From the NCBI RefSeq assembly GCF_009601505.1, contig NZ_WITC01000028.1, positions 1-64,000 of the forward strand: 64,000 nt of DNA. The letters run 5' to 3'. This document shows positions 26,834 through 35,107 of the stretch, one piece after another. Both the position numbers and the translations under genes were made by a program. How positions within the stretch are numbered: position 1 is the first letter of the stretch; the number at the start of each line of letters is the position of its first letter. A model generated the notes under the pieces. That model was not told where the DNA came from and searched no databases. It was given only the letters and a program-made list of their open reading frames with translations. Source of the stretch: Sinorhizobium terangae. GTDB lineage: Bacteria > Pseudomonadota > Alphaproteobacteria > Rhizobiales > Rhizobiaceae.

Positions 26834-28293
26834 TCAGAAACAACCTGAAACTTGCGGCAGTGCTCGGCCTTCCGCTGGTGCTCGGCGGCTGTGTGTCGGC
26901 CACCGAGTACGCAGCGAAGAATGCCGGATTCTCCTCCGTCGAGGGAAAGACGGTGGCGGCCACCGGTAAGCAGACCGTCTGGGTGCAAAACCAGGAGCAG
27001 GCCCGCGCCGTCTCCAACCGGGTGAAGACGCTGATGGCCAAGAAGACGATCGACGTCGAGACGGCGGTGCAGGTCGCGCTTCTGAACAACAAGGGGCTGC
27101 AGGCCGCCTATGCCGACCTCGGCGACTCCGCCGCAGACGCCTGGCAGTCGACCATGTTCGTCAACCCGACGGTCGCAATCGGCTTCAACGGCATAGGAGC
27201 GCCGGGGATCGAGGCGTTCAGGTCCGTAGAAGGCGTGATTGCCAACAACCTCCTGGCGCTCGCGACACGCGAACGCGACATTGCCATCGCCGACACCCGC
27301 TTCCGGCAGGCGCAGTTGAACGCGGCGTTGCGCACGCTGCAACTCGCCGGTGATACCCGTCGCGCCTGGATCAAAGCCGTCGCCGCCTGGGAAACGGTCG
27401 GCCAGCTCAACCAGGCGCAGGCAGCGGCCGACGCTGCCTCCGAGCTTGCCCAGAAGCTCGGCGAGACCGGGGCGATGACCAAGGGCTCACAGGCCCGCGA
27501 GCATGTCTTCTATGCCGAGCTCGCGGGGCAATCCGCCAAGGCGCGCCTGGAGGCCCGGCTTGCCAAGGAGGAACTGACGCGGCTGATGGGGCTCTGGGGT
27601 TCGGACATCGACTATCAGGTGCCAAACCGATTGCCGTCCCTGCCGAAGGGTCTCGTCAAGCGCGACCTGATCGAGGCGGAAGCGCTGCAGCGCCGCGTCG
27701 ATCTCCAGATGGCGAAGCTCGATCTCGAAGCGACGGCCAAGTCCTACAAGCTGACCGAAGCGACCCGCTACGTCACCGACCTCGAACTCCTGACCGGCTT
27801 CGAGACCGAACGGGAGAAGGAGGACGGGGACGTTGAGACAGAGACGGCCGGCCAGGCCGAACTCGAGTTCGTCATCCCGATCTTCGACAGCGGCAAGGCC
27901 CGGATGCGCAAGGCGGAGCTCGCCTATATGCGGTCGGCGAACCTGCTTGCGGAAAAGGCCGTCAACGTCCGCTCGGAGGCGCGCTCCGCCTACCAGGCGT
28001 ACCGCGCCAACTACGACATCGCCCGGCACTACCGCAACAGCGTCGTGCCGCTGCGCACCAAGATCGAGGAGGAATCCCTCCTCACCTACAACGCGATGAT
28101 CACCAACACCTTCGAACTGCTCGCCGACAGCCGCGACAAGGTCAATTCGATCCTGCTCGCGGTCAATGCCAAGCGCGACTTCTGGCTGGCCGAGGCCAAT
28201 CTTGCGCCGGCGATCTATGGCGGCGGCACAAGAGCGGCCTTCGGTGAAATGGAAGTCGCGGCGGCCGCTGAGAGCGGCGGTGGCGGTCACTGA
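26830..28293 (+). CDS. TolC-family outer-membrane efflux lipoprotein
   Basis: A 487-residue protein with a lipoprotein signal (LPLVLGGC, Cys about residue 22) and the long helical coiled regions of outer membrane factors: TAVQVALLNNKGLQAAYADLG, ELAQKLGETGAMTKGSQARE, then a duplicated half ending in AYQAYRANYDIARHYRNSVVPLRTKIEEE. Such proteins form trimeric exit ducts and normally pair with a periplasmic adaptor and an RND, ABC or MFS pump. No adaptor or RND pump is encoded nearby; the partners are instead a multicopper oxidase, a cupredoxin and a CusF-like protein. It most resembles CusC/NodT-type factors, so copper export is likely. Confidence 0.88.
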   Translation: MIRNNLKLAAVLGLPLVLGGCVSATEYAAKNAGFSSVEGKTVAATGKQTVWVQNQEQARAVSNRVKTLMAKKTIDVETAVQVALLNNKGLQAAYADLGDSAADAWQSTMFVNPTVAIGFNGIGAPGIEAFRSVEGVIANNLLALATRERDIAIADTRFRQAQLNAALRTLQLAGDTRRAWIKAVAAWETVGQLNQAQAAADAASELAQKLGETGAMTKGSQAREHVFYAELAGQSAKARLEARLAKEELTRLMGLWGSDIDYQVPNRLPSLPKGLVKRDLIEAEALQRRVDLQMAKLDLEATAKSYKLTEATRYVTDLELLTGFETEREKEDGDVETETAGQAELEFVIPIFDSGKARMRKAELAYMRSANLLAEKAVNVRSEARSAYQAYRANYDIARHYRNSVVPLRTKIEEESLLTYNAMITNTFELLADSRDKVNSILLAVNAKRDFWLAEANLAPAIYGGGTRAAFGEMEVAAAAESGGGGH

Positions 28294-28307
28294 GAAAGGA
28301 ACAGACA

Positions 28308-29657
28308 ATGTTCAACAGAAGACAATTGCTCGGCGCGGGCGCCGCGCTCGTTTCGACCGCCGCCTGGGCGAAGACCTCCAATATGGGGCTGCCCGAGGCG
28401 GCGGTGATGGAGACGGCGGAGACGCAAGTCCCGGTCAAGCCGACGTCCGGCCCCGACTACAACCCCGTCGTCACGCTCAACGGCTGGACGCTGCCGTATC
28501 GGATGAACAACGGCGTCAAGGAGTTCCATCTCGTCGCCGAACCGGTCGAGCGTGAAATGGCGGAAGGCATGACCGCCTATCTCTGGGGCTATAACGGCCA
28601 GTCGCCGGGTCCGACGATAGAGGCGGTCGAAGGCGACCAGGTTCGTATCTTCGTCACCAACAAGTTGCCGGAACATACGACGGTCCACTGGCACGGCATG
28701 ATCCTGCCCTCCGGCATGGATGGCGTCGGCGGCCTCACGCAGCCGCATATCCCGGTCGGCAAGACCTTCGTCTACGAGTTCGACCTCGTGAAGTCCGGCA
28801 CCTTCATGTACCACCCGCATTCCGATGAGATGGTGCAGATGGCGATGGGGATGATGGGCTTCTTCGTCGTGCATCCCAAGGACCCGAAGTTCATGCCAGT
28901 CGACCGCGACTTCGTCTTCCTTCTCAACGCCTACGACATCGATCCCGGCTCCTACGTGCCCCGCGTCATGGAGATGACCGACTTCAACATGTGGTGCTGG
29001 AACAGCCGCGTATTCCCGGACATCAGCCCGCTCGTCGTTTCCAAGAACGACCGGGTGCGCGTCAGGGTCGGCAATCTCACCATGACCAACCATCCGATCC
29101 ACATGCACGGCTACGACTTCGAGGTCACTTGCACCGACGGCGGCTGGGTGCGGCCGGAGGCGCGCTGGCCGGAAGTCAGCATCGACATTCCAGTGGGCGC
29201 GATGCGCGCCTACGAGTTCGATGCCAGATACGTCGGCGATTGGGCGATCCATTGCCACAAGTCGCACCACGCGATGAACGCCATGGGGCACGACATCCCG
29301 ACCTTCATCGGCGTCGACAAGAAGAAGGTCGCCGAGAAGATCAAGAAGCTCCAGCCGGAATACATGCCGATGGGCACCAAGGGCATGGCCGACATGGGCG
29401 AGATGGAAATGGAAATCCCCGAGAACACCGTGCCGATGATGACCGGCTGGGGGCCGCACGGACCCATCGAAATGGGCGGCATGTTCTCTGTCGTCAAGGT
29501 GCGCGATGGCATCTCGGCGGGCGATTACTCCGACCCCGGCTGGTACGAAAACCCACCCGGAACCCAGGCCTGGGAATGGACGGGCGAACTTCCCGACGCG
29601 ACCAGGCCCACAGACGCAAAGACCCGGATCACGCCGAAGCATACGAATCATGGCTGA
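28308..29657 (+). CDS. Tat-exported multicopper oxidase
   Basis: 449 residues. The N-terminus MFNRRQLLGAGAALVSTAAWA has a twin-arginine signal. The four copper motifs of multicopper oxidases are complete: HWHG near residue 127, HPHS near 168, HPIHMHG near 262, and HCHKSHHAMNAM near 315, the last with the type 1 Cys, His and axial Met. The C-terminal part is Met/His-rich (EYMPMGTKGMADMGEMEMEI), as in copper-tolerance oxidases such as CopA and CueO. It probably oxidises Cu(I) in the periplasm. The gene follows the TolC-family gene by 14 bp and is followed by the cupredoxin gene. Confidence 0.93.
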   Translation: MFNRRQLLGAGAALVSTAAWAKTSNMGLPEAAVMETAETQVPVKPTSGPDYNPVVTLNGWTLPYRMNNGVKEFHLVAEPVEREMAEGMTAYLWGYNGQSPGPTIEAVEGDQVRIFVTNKLPEHTTVHWHGMILPSGMDGVGGLTQPHIPVGKTFVYEFDLVKSGTFMYHPHSDEMVQMAMGMMGFFVVHPKDPKFMPVDRDFVFLLNAYDIDPGSYVPRVMEMTDFNMWCWNSRVFPDISPLVVSKNDRVRVRVGNLTMTNHPIHMHGYDFEVTCTDGGWVRPEARWPEVSIDIPVGAMRAYEFDARYVGDWAIHCHKSHHAMNAMGHDIPTFIGVDKKKVAEKIKKLQPEYMPMGTKGMADMGEMEMEIPENTVPMMTGWGPHGPIEMGGMFSVVKVRDGISAGDYSDPGWYENPPGTQAWEWTGELPDATRPTDAKTRITPKHTNHG

Positions 29658-29696
29658 TCCCGCATGCCGATCTTAAACCAACCCAAGGACCACACG

Positions 29697-30176
29697 ATGA
29701 AAGCTGCAATCTTCGGACTTCTCGCCGTCGCGCTCACCACCCCGGCGCTCGCCTCCGGCGATCACGCCGGTGGCCACGGCGAAGCGATGGCCGTCGGCGA
29801 GCCGGGCAAGAAGGCCAACGCCACTCAGACGATCCGGGTGACGATGAAGGAGACCGACGACGGCGAGATGATCTTCACGCCCTCGACCTTCAAGGTCTAC
29901 AGGGGCCAGACCATCGTCTTCGCGATCCAGAACCTTGGCGAACTCGACCACGAGTTCGTGCTCGACCAGGAGGACAGGATCATGGAGCACAGGGCCGCGA
30001 TGGAGAAGTTCCCGGAGATGGAACATGACGATCCGAATGCGATCCGCCTCGCCGCCGGAGAGTCCGGCGAGGTCATCTGGAAATTCACCAACGGCGGCAC
30101 GTTCAAGATCGCCTGCCTGGTCCCCGGTCACTACGACGCGGGCATGCATGGCGACGTCATTGTCGCCGGAAAATAA
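29697..30176 (+). CDS. Periplasmic cupredoxin
   Basis: 159 residues starting at ATG 29697, with signal peptide MKAAIFGLLAVALTTPALA. The mature protein has an N-terminal HAGGHGEAM stretch and a plastocyanin-like fold with type 1 copper ligands: His in ELDHEF, then CLVPGHYDAGM (Cys, His, Met in the C-x4-H-x4-M spacing). It should carry one copper and may pass electrons or copper to or from the multicopper oxidase encoded just upstream (39-bp gap). Similar cupredoxins accompany copper resistance genes in many proteobacteria. Confidence 0.92.
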   Translation: MKAAIFGLLAVALTTPALASGDHAGGHGEAMAVGEPGKKANATQTIRVTMKETDDGEMIFTPSTFKVYRGQTIVFAIQNLGELDHEFVLDQEDRIMEHRAAMEKFPEMEHDDPNAIRLAAGESGEVIWKFTNGGTFKIACLVPGHYDAGMHGDVIVAGK

Positions 30177-30196
30177 TCATTCGAAAGGAGCCTGAC

Positions 30197-30481
30197 ATGA
30201 AAACGCTGATCAAACTCGCCCTCGCCTCCGCCCTCGCGCTCGGTACTGCCTCCGGCGCTCTCGCCGCCGAGTTCACCAAAGGTACCGTCAAGAAGGTCGA
30301 CGCAAAGGCCAGGAAGGTCACCCTCATCCATGAGGAACTGAAGTCCCTCGACATGCCCGCGATGACGATGGTCTTTCGCGTTCAGGACGATGCCCTCCTG
30401 GAGAAGCTGAAGGAAGGCGCGAACATCGAGTTCGTCGCCGAGCGCGTAGACGGAAAGCTTACCGTTACGGAAGTCAAGTAA
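30197..30481 (+). CDS. CusF-like periplasmic copper-binding protein
   Basis: 94 residues starting at ATG 30197 (GAAAGGAG upstream), with signal peptide MKTLIKLALASALALGTASGALA. The mature domain is a small OB-like fold of the CusF family: GTVKKVDAKARKVTLIHEEL, then LDMPAMTMVFRV. The two copper-binding Met residues of CusF (the MTM pair) and the upstream His are kept, but the Trp that stacks on copper in E. coli CusF is replaced by Met (LDMPAMTM rather than NWPEMTM). It probably chaperones Cu(I). Last gene of the copper transcript, with a strong hairpin after it. Confidence 0.88.
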   Translation: MKTLIKLALASALALGTASGALAAEFTKGTVKKVDAKARKVTLIHEELKSLDMPAMTMVFRVQDDALLEKLKEGANIEFVAERVDGKLTVTEVK

Positions 30482-30485
30482 AAGC

Positions 30486-30520
30486 GAAAGGACGCGGCTG
30501 TAACTTGGTCGCGTCCTTTC
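30486..30520 (+). terminator. Terminator hairpin of the copper transcript
   Basis: GAAAGGACGCG (30486-30496) pairs perfectly with CGCGTCCTTTC (30510-30520), an 11-bp stem with a 13-nt loop, starting five bases after the CusF-like stop. The 3' arm ends in TTTC, which can serve as a short U-rich tail. Confidence 0.75.
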
Positions 30521-30563
30521 ATCCTCCGGGCGGACCGGGAAAACCCAGCCTACGCGTGTCGAT

Positions 30564-31868
30564 ATGACGTCTTCGCTTCATCCTGCATGGGACTTCGCAA
30601 GAGAAATCCGCTTGATCCTCCTGCGGTTCGTTGCCTTCGCTATCCTGCTCGCCAACCTCCTGCTTGCCGGCAACGAGGAGGGCGAAGGCGCGCGCCTTGT
30701 CGTAGTCGTCAGCTATTTCATCATCAGTGTCGCCGCGATCACGACCGCGCGATATATCCCCGGTCGCTCCCGGCTCAAGACGCTGTTTGTCGTTCTCGAC
30801 GCCCTGCTGGTCGCACTGATCCTCTACGGGCACATCCTGACCGAACCGGTCGCCCGGAACCACAACCTGACGACGACGAGCCTGGTCGTCGCCTTCATCC
30901 TGCTCGTCCACGTCGGCCTGAAGCTCGACCGCCGTCTGGTGCTCGTGTTCTCGACCATCGTCCTTATCGCCTGGGTGTCCATGCTGGTGATCACGGCCGT
31001 CAGGCATCACAACACGGCCGATGCCGTGTCGCGGCTTGCATCGCTTCTCAATCAGGATCTTGGCCTGACCGTGAGCTTTGGATTCACCTCCTTTGCGATA
31101 TACCTGTTTGCCCGGGATCACGACCGGACGCGCAAGGAGGCGCTGAAGGCGGATCAGCGGCGCCTCAATCTCTCGCGCTTCTTCTCGCCGCTCATCGTTT
31201 CGGAACTACAGGAGCGCGGCGAGGCTCTTGGCCTGGAGCGCCGGAACGCCGCCATCATGTTCGTCGATTTGCGCGACTTTACCAGCTTCGCCGAAACCGT
31301 GCCCGCCCGCGAGCTGGCGTCCGTGCTCGCGGAATATCGCCAGCTCGTTTCGCACACAATCTTCGGCTATGGCGGAACGGTCGACAAGTTCATCGGCGAC
31401 GGCGTCATGGCGGTGTTCGGACAGCCGCGGCCCACGGAAGACGACGCGGACCGCGCGCTCGCATGTGCGCTCGAGTTGGTCGAGGCATTGAACGAGTGGA
31501 GGGACCACGGCGTCCGCAACGGCTATCGCGCACTCGATGCTGCGATTGGGCTGCATTTCGGCGCTGTCGTCGGCGGCGTCCTCGACAGCGGATGCCACAG
31601 CGAGTTCACAGTGATCGGCGACGCGGTGAACGTCGCGCAACGCCTTGAAACCCTGGCCAAATCGCTCGACTCCCCTCTTGTGGTCTCGTCGGAACTGCTG
31701 GCGCGGCTGCGAAAAACGGTTCCCTGCGCCATATGGTTTCCGAAGAACGGTGTTTCGCTGCCTGGGAGGCGGCTTCCTATCGATATCTGGTATCTGCGCC
31801 GGGAATCCGGTGTCGCGGGCACAAGTGATCCAGATTACGACACGGGACGCGTGCACACTGCCTTCTAG
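30564..31868 (+). CDS. Membrane-bound class III adenylate/guanylate cyclase
   Basis: 434 residues. The N-terminal half (about residues 12-175) has five or six hydrophobic helices and no recognised sensor domain. A short linker leads to a class III cyclase domain from about residue 220: MFVDLRDFTSFAE holds the two metal-binding Asp positions, and GGTVDKFIGDGVMAVFG is the dimerisation/substrate loop. LHFGAVVGGVL and VIGDAVNVAQRLE follow, so the domain looks catalytically complete. It should make cAMP (or cGMP) in response to a membrane signal. It lies between the copper genes and the oxidase cluster, after a terminator and with a weak RBS, so it may be its own unit. Confidence 0.9.
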   Translation: MTSSLHPAWDFAREIRLILLRFVAFAILLANLLLAGNEEGEGARLVVVVSYFIISVAAITTARYIPGRSRLKTLFVVLDALLVALILYGHILTEPVARNHNLTTTSLVVAFILLVHVGLKLDRRLVLVFSTIVLIAWVSMLVITAVRHHNTADAVSRLASLLNQDLGLTVSFGFTSFAIYLFARDHDRTRKEALKADQRRLNLSRFFSPLIVSELQERGEALGLERRNAAIMFVDLRDFTSFAETVPARELASVLAEYRQLVSHTIFGYGGTVDKFIGDGVMAVFGQPRPTEDDADRALACALELVEALNEWRDHGVRNGYRALDAAIGLHFGAVVGGVLDSGCHSEFTVIGDAVNVAQRLETLAKSLDSPLVVSSELLARLRKTVPCAIWFPKNGVSLPGRRLPIDIWYLRRESGVAGTSDPDYDTGRVHTAF

Positions 31869-31995
31869 AGATCGTCTTTCCAGTCGGTCCCGGAAAGACC
31901 TCTGCATGCGCGCTGCAAAGCGGCGGAAACAGACGCCGGTGATGGGAACATAGCTGCCGTTCAGGGATTGGGTGGAAGCTCTCGGAGACTTGACG

Positions 31996-32925
31996 ATGCG
32001 CGATACAATGTCGCTCGCGCAGGACTGGCCGTTGACTTTGGCGGCCGCAGCGACGCTGTTCATGGTCTGCGCATGCTGGTTCTTGACAATGCCGGTAGCC
32101 AGCTTCGAATCCACCGGATCGACCTTGACGGAGGGGAGTGCATCGCGTGGCGAGATCATCTTTGCTGCGGGAGGATGTGCCTCCTGTCACGCGACGCCGG
32201 GACAGCCGGACCCGCTGAAACTCGGCGGCGGCCTTGCCCTCGCATCGCCCTTCGGGACGTTCAGGGTGCCCAACATTTCGCCCGATCCCGTTGACGGCAT
32301 AGGATCGTGGTCCGTCGCTGATCTGGCAAACGCGTTGATCAGTGGCGTCTCACCGGAGGGCAGGCACTACTACCCGGCGTTTCCCTACCCAAGTTACACC
32401 GGCATGCGGCCTGATGATGTCAGGGACCTCTATGCATACCTCCAGACGCTACCGCGCGTTTCGGGTCGGGCACCGCCGCACGACCTCTTCCTCTTTTTCC
32501 GCATCCGCCGCTTCGTCGGCTTCTGGAAGCTCCTGTTCTTTCGAGAAGGTAAGTCAGAGGCGATGCTAAACGAGGATCCCGTTCACGACAGGGGTGCCTA
32601 TCTGGTCGAAGCGCTTGCTCATTGCGCCGACTGTCACTCGACGCGCAACATCTTCGGCGCGATAAGGCCGACCACTCGCTTTGCCGGCGGGCCGGATCTG
32701 GAGGGGACCGGTTTCGTGCCCAACATAACGCCAGCGCGGATCGGCGGCTGGTCCGAGGGGGAGCTCGCCGAAATGTTGAAGAGCGGCAGGACGCCCAATC
32801 ATGGGAGAGTGGGATCGTCGATGCGCGATGTCGTCGCCAACACATCGCAACTGCCCGAAAGCGATCGTATAGCTATCGCCAGGTACATCAAATCACTGCC
32901 AGCTCGCCCAACGCCGCATCCTTGA
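31996..32925 (+). CDS. Membrane-anchored diheme cytochrome c
   Basis: 309 residues from ATG 31996; a GTG at 31972 is an alternative start. One N-terminal membrane anchor (LTLAAAATLFMVCACWFLTM) precedes two cytochrome c domains, with heme sites CASCH (residues 61-65) and CADCH (about 210-214). NISPDPVDGIGSW and NITPARIGGWSEGEL are repeats typical of the cytochrome c subunits of membrane alcohol and aldehyde dehydrogenases. No dehydrogenase subunit is adjacent. It may feed electrons to the caa3-type oxidase encoded next to it on the other strand. It is convergent with the following gene, with a 2-bp gap. Confidence 0.9.
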   Translation: MRDTMSLAQDWPLTLAAAATLFMVCACWFLTMPVASFESTGSTLTEGSASRGEIIFAAGGCASCHATPGQPDPLKLGGGLALASPFGTFRVPNISPDPVDGIGSWSVADLANALISGVSPEGRHYYPAFPYPSYTGMRPDDVRDLYAYLQTLPRVSGRAPPHDLFLFFRIRRFVGFWKLLFFREGKSEAMLNEDPVHDRGAYLVEALAHCADCHSTRNIFGAIRPTTRFAGGPDLEGTGFVPNITPARIGGWSEGELAEMLKSGRTPNHGRVGSSMRDVVANTSQLPESDRIAIARYIKSLPARPTPHP

Positions 32926-32927
32926 GG

Positions 32928-33341
32928 TCACTGCGCGTATAGATAGGCCGCGAGATGCCTCGCCTCCGGCTCGGTGATCCCCGTAGCGGGCATGGCGGAA
33001 TGCTGTGAAAAACGCTGCGGCGAGACGATCCAGTTTACGAGATTTTCCGACGTGTTTTCGACAACGCCGGCAAGATAGACGCGCTCGCGCAGATCGACGA
33101 GGGGGCCGCCAACCTTACCATCGGCGCCGGCAACGCCTGGAATGACGTGGCATCCACCGCAGCCATATTTTCGAAAGATGGGAGGTGCTTGCGATGGATC
33201 GCCCTGGGTCATAGCCATCGCCACGGAACGCCGCTGCTGCCTCTCCTTCAAGACATTGGCGCCAACCATGACCAGAGACATCGCAACGACAATACTTGTC
33301 AGTAGGAGCGAAGCTTTACGGCGAGTGGAAGCGGCCTGCAT
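32928..33341 (-). CDS. Membrane-anchored monoheme cytochrome c
   Basis: 137 residues starting at ATG 33341 (GAGGAG seven bases upstream). One N-terminal membrane segment (SLLLTSIVVAMSLVMVGANVL) is followed by a cytochrome c domain with heme site CGGCH near residue 59 and a distal Met candidate in SAMPATGITEPEA. It is the last gene of the oxidase transcript; its start lies 26 bp inside the ctaG gene, so translation is probably coupled. It likely carries electrons to the caa3-type oxidase. Confidence 0.9.
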   Translation of the reverse strand: MQAASTRRKASLLLTSIVVAMSLVMVGANVLKERQQRRSVAMAMTQGDPSQAPPIFRKYGCGGCHVIPGVAGADGKVGGPLVDLRERVYLAGVVENTSENLVNWIVSPQRFSQHSAMPATGITEPEARHLAAYLYAQ

Positions 33342-34209
33342 GGAGCTCTCCTCTACTCGACTTTGCGATCCATAGGGCCAACAGCGCCAGCGCCGCGCCG
33401 CCATAAATGATGCCTCCCGGCACCCACATCAACATGCCGGCGAGCTGCTGATCCTCAAGCTGCGTCAGACCCCAATCCGGCGCCGTCTGTGTTTGGACCG
33501 GATAGACCACACGTGGCGCAAGCGCGACAAGGGCGCCCAGCGCGCTGGTGTGAAGCATGGTGAGGAAAAGATGCCAGGCAGCAGCGCCTCGGTCGCTCCG
33601 CCACAGCATCGACCACCAGAACAGCAGCGCCGTCATGAAGAAACTGAGATGTTGCATCCGGTGAACGGTGATATCGGTCAGTGTTGCATCGAACAGCAGG
33701 GGCGCATGCCAAACCCAGATTGCGGCCCCATGCAGCAGGGTGGCGACCGTTGCGCGGGTGAGCCAACCCCATGCGATCTGGACAAATTTCTCCTTCATCC
33801 CTCGCCGGATCAGGCGCCGGATTTTTCTTGGCAGCCCCCAAAGCAGCACGCCCACCGGCCGCGAGAGAACGAGGAGAGGTGCAGACACCGCCATGACGAG
33901 TTCATGTTCGATCATGTGCACGGCGAAAAGGTGCTCCCCAAGGAAATGCAGAGGCGATACCAACGCCGCCGCAAGCACCAGCCATCCAGCCCACCAGATC
34001 AAGGCGGACCTTCCAGTTACGCCGTGGCTGGTGCGTGAGCGCATCCACAGCCGAAAGGAACCAATTGCATAGAGCAGTCCCACGATGGCGATCGGCGTTA
34101 CAACCCATGGATCGAAGCTCCAGACGAGCACGGAGGCATGCGGCTCAGCTTCGTGGGCGGCAGCTGGCCCCGCCAGTAGGGACAACACCAGTGCTGCTAC
34201 CGTAGGCAT
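33316..34209 (-). CDS. ctaG: Cytochrome c oxidase assembly protein, CtaG/Caa3_CtaG type
   Basis: 297 residues starting at ATG 34209 with signal-like N-terminus MPTVAALVLSLLAGPAAAHEAEPHA. Seven hydrophobic segments follow. His-rich membrane motifs such as HFLGEHLFAVHMIEHELVM and HRMQHLSFFMTALLFW mark it as the caa3-type CtaG (DUF1404) family, which helps assemble the CuB centre; it is unrelated to the Cox11-type CtaG. It overlaps both neighbours, coxP by 13 bp and the cytochrome c gene by 26 bp. Together with coxMNOP it makes a self-contained oxidase locus. Confidence 0.9.
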   Translation of the reverse strand: MPTVAALVLSLLAGPAAAHEAEPHASVLVWSFDPWVVTPIAIVGLLYAIGSFRLWMRSRTSHGVTGRSALIWWAGWLVLAAALVSPLHFLGEHLFAVHMIEHELVMAVSAPLLVLSRPVGVLLWGLPRKIRRLIRRGMKEKFVQIAWGWLTRATVATLLHGAAIWVWHAPLLFDATLTDITVHRMQHLSFFMTALLFWWSMLWRSDRGAAAWHLFLTMLHTSALGALVALAPRVVYPVQTQTAPDWGLTQLEDQQLAGMLMWVPGGIIYGGAALALLALWIAKSSRGELHAGRFHSP

Positions 34210-34508
34210 GGGTCGAGCAGCATGGCGGCGGCTGCCTGCAAGAGAAGGGCAAAGGCGAAGGCGAGACCGGCAAGGACATTCAGCTTGGCGATGAACAGAA
34301 TTGCTCGAGGTTCGCTTGGCCCAAAACGGGCATGCGAGACGAGGGTTCCGGCGAGTGCCACGGCCACAGCAACGAACGAGGCGACAGTCGACCAGGAGAC
34401 GCCGGCGCCACAATCGGCGTAAGGCAGGATTTGACCGAGCTGGGTATTGATTGCCCACGCGCCACACGCGAGGAGCAATCCGGCGTATTTGGCGATCCCA
34501 GTGCTCAT
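34197..34508 (-). CDS. coxP: Small membrane protein of the cox cluster (CoxP-like)
   Basis: 103 residues starting at ATG 34508, which overlaps the coxO stop by 4 bp. Three hydrophobic helices are visible: KYAGLLLACGAWAINTQLG, TVASFVAVAVALAGTLV, and KLNVLAGLAFAFALLLQAAAAML. By position in the order coxM-coxN-coxO-coxP it corresponds to the small CoxP of Bradyrhizobium's alternative oxidase genes. Recognition rests more on gene order than on sequence. It probably belongs to the oxidase complex. Confidence 0.65.
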   Translation of the reverse strand: MSTGIAKYAGLLLACGAWAINTQLGQILPYADCGAGVSWSTVASFVAVAVALAGTLVSHARFGPSEPRAILFIAKLNVLAGLAFAFALLLQAAAAMLLDPCLR

Positions 34509-35107
34509 AGCCGAGGCACCCAATAGAGACAGACGTAGAGGGGAAGCCACGTGACGATCACGAAGTTCCAATAGAGGCAATTATCCTCGACGTCGCCGTA
34601 GCGGCGCGTGTTGTCGCCGTATCGGGTGAACATCAGGCAGGTGAGAACAAGCGTATCGATGAGGTCTGTGATGACGTGTGCGGTATGCAGTCCCAGCAAT
34701 GTCCACACGATCGAGCCATAGGCATTTTCATCCCAGCTGACATGCATGGCAGGAAATTCGAAGATGCGGGGTGCGAGCGGCGCCGCCTCGAGGAGCGTCA
34801 TCACGATCAGCCCGATACGGACCTTCGCCAGTGCCCTCGCCGTCGCCCAGCGGGAAACGAGGATATTCGGGACGATGCTTGCCAGGAGGAGGAGCGTGAG
34901 CATGGTTCCGGGGAAAAGATCGGGCGGCGGCGCATCGATCGGCCAGTTCGGGGCGAGGCTCAGCAAGTAGAAGTAGATTGCGATCGCCAGGGCGAAACCG
35001 CTGCCCTCGATGAGCATGAAGGCACAGGTTCCCCACCAGGTGGGACTGGCGGTGCTCAGCCCATGCAGGGGCAGTTTCGATACGTCCAGCACCGCCCTCT
35101 CTTTCAT
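34505..35107 (-). CDS. coxO: Cytochrome c oxidase subunit III (CoxO-like)
   Basis: 200 residues from ATG 35107, overlapping the coxN stop as ATGA. Five hydrophobic helices show the short, five-helix form of subunit III. Family segments are STASPTWWGTCAFMLIEGSGFA at the N-terminus, GLHTAHVITDLIDT in the middle, and DNCLYWNFVIVTWLPLYVCLYW at the C-terminus. It supports proton uptake by subunit I and stabilises the complex. It lies second to last in coxMNOP. Confidence 0.9.
   Translation of the reverse strand: MKERAVLDVSKLPLHGLSTASPTWWGTCAFMLIEGSGFALAIAIYFYLLSLAPNWPIDAPPPDLFPGTMLTLLLLASIVPNILVSRWATARALAKVRIGLIVMTLLEAAPLAPRIFEFPAMHVSWDENAYGSIVWTLLGLHTAHVITDLIDTLVLTCLMFTRYGDNTRRYGDVEDNCLYWNFVIVTWLPLYVCLYWVPRL

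Noticed and set aside
28287-29651. 454-codon minus-strand frame across the multicopper oxidase gene
   Set aside because: Exact antisense of a gene with all four copper motifs; composition is His/Arg/Val-rich because of its mirror relation to the Met/His-rich oxidase.
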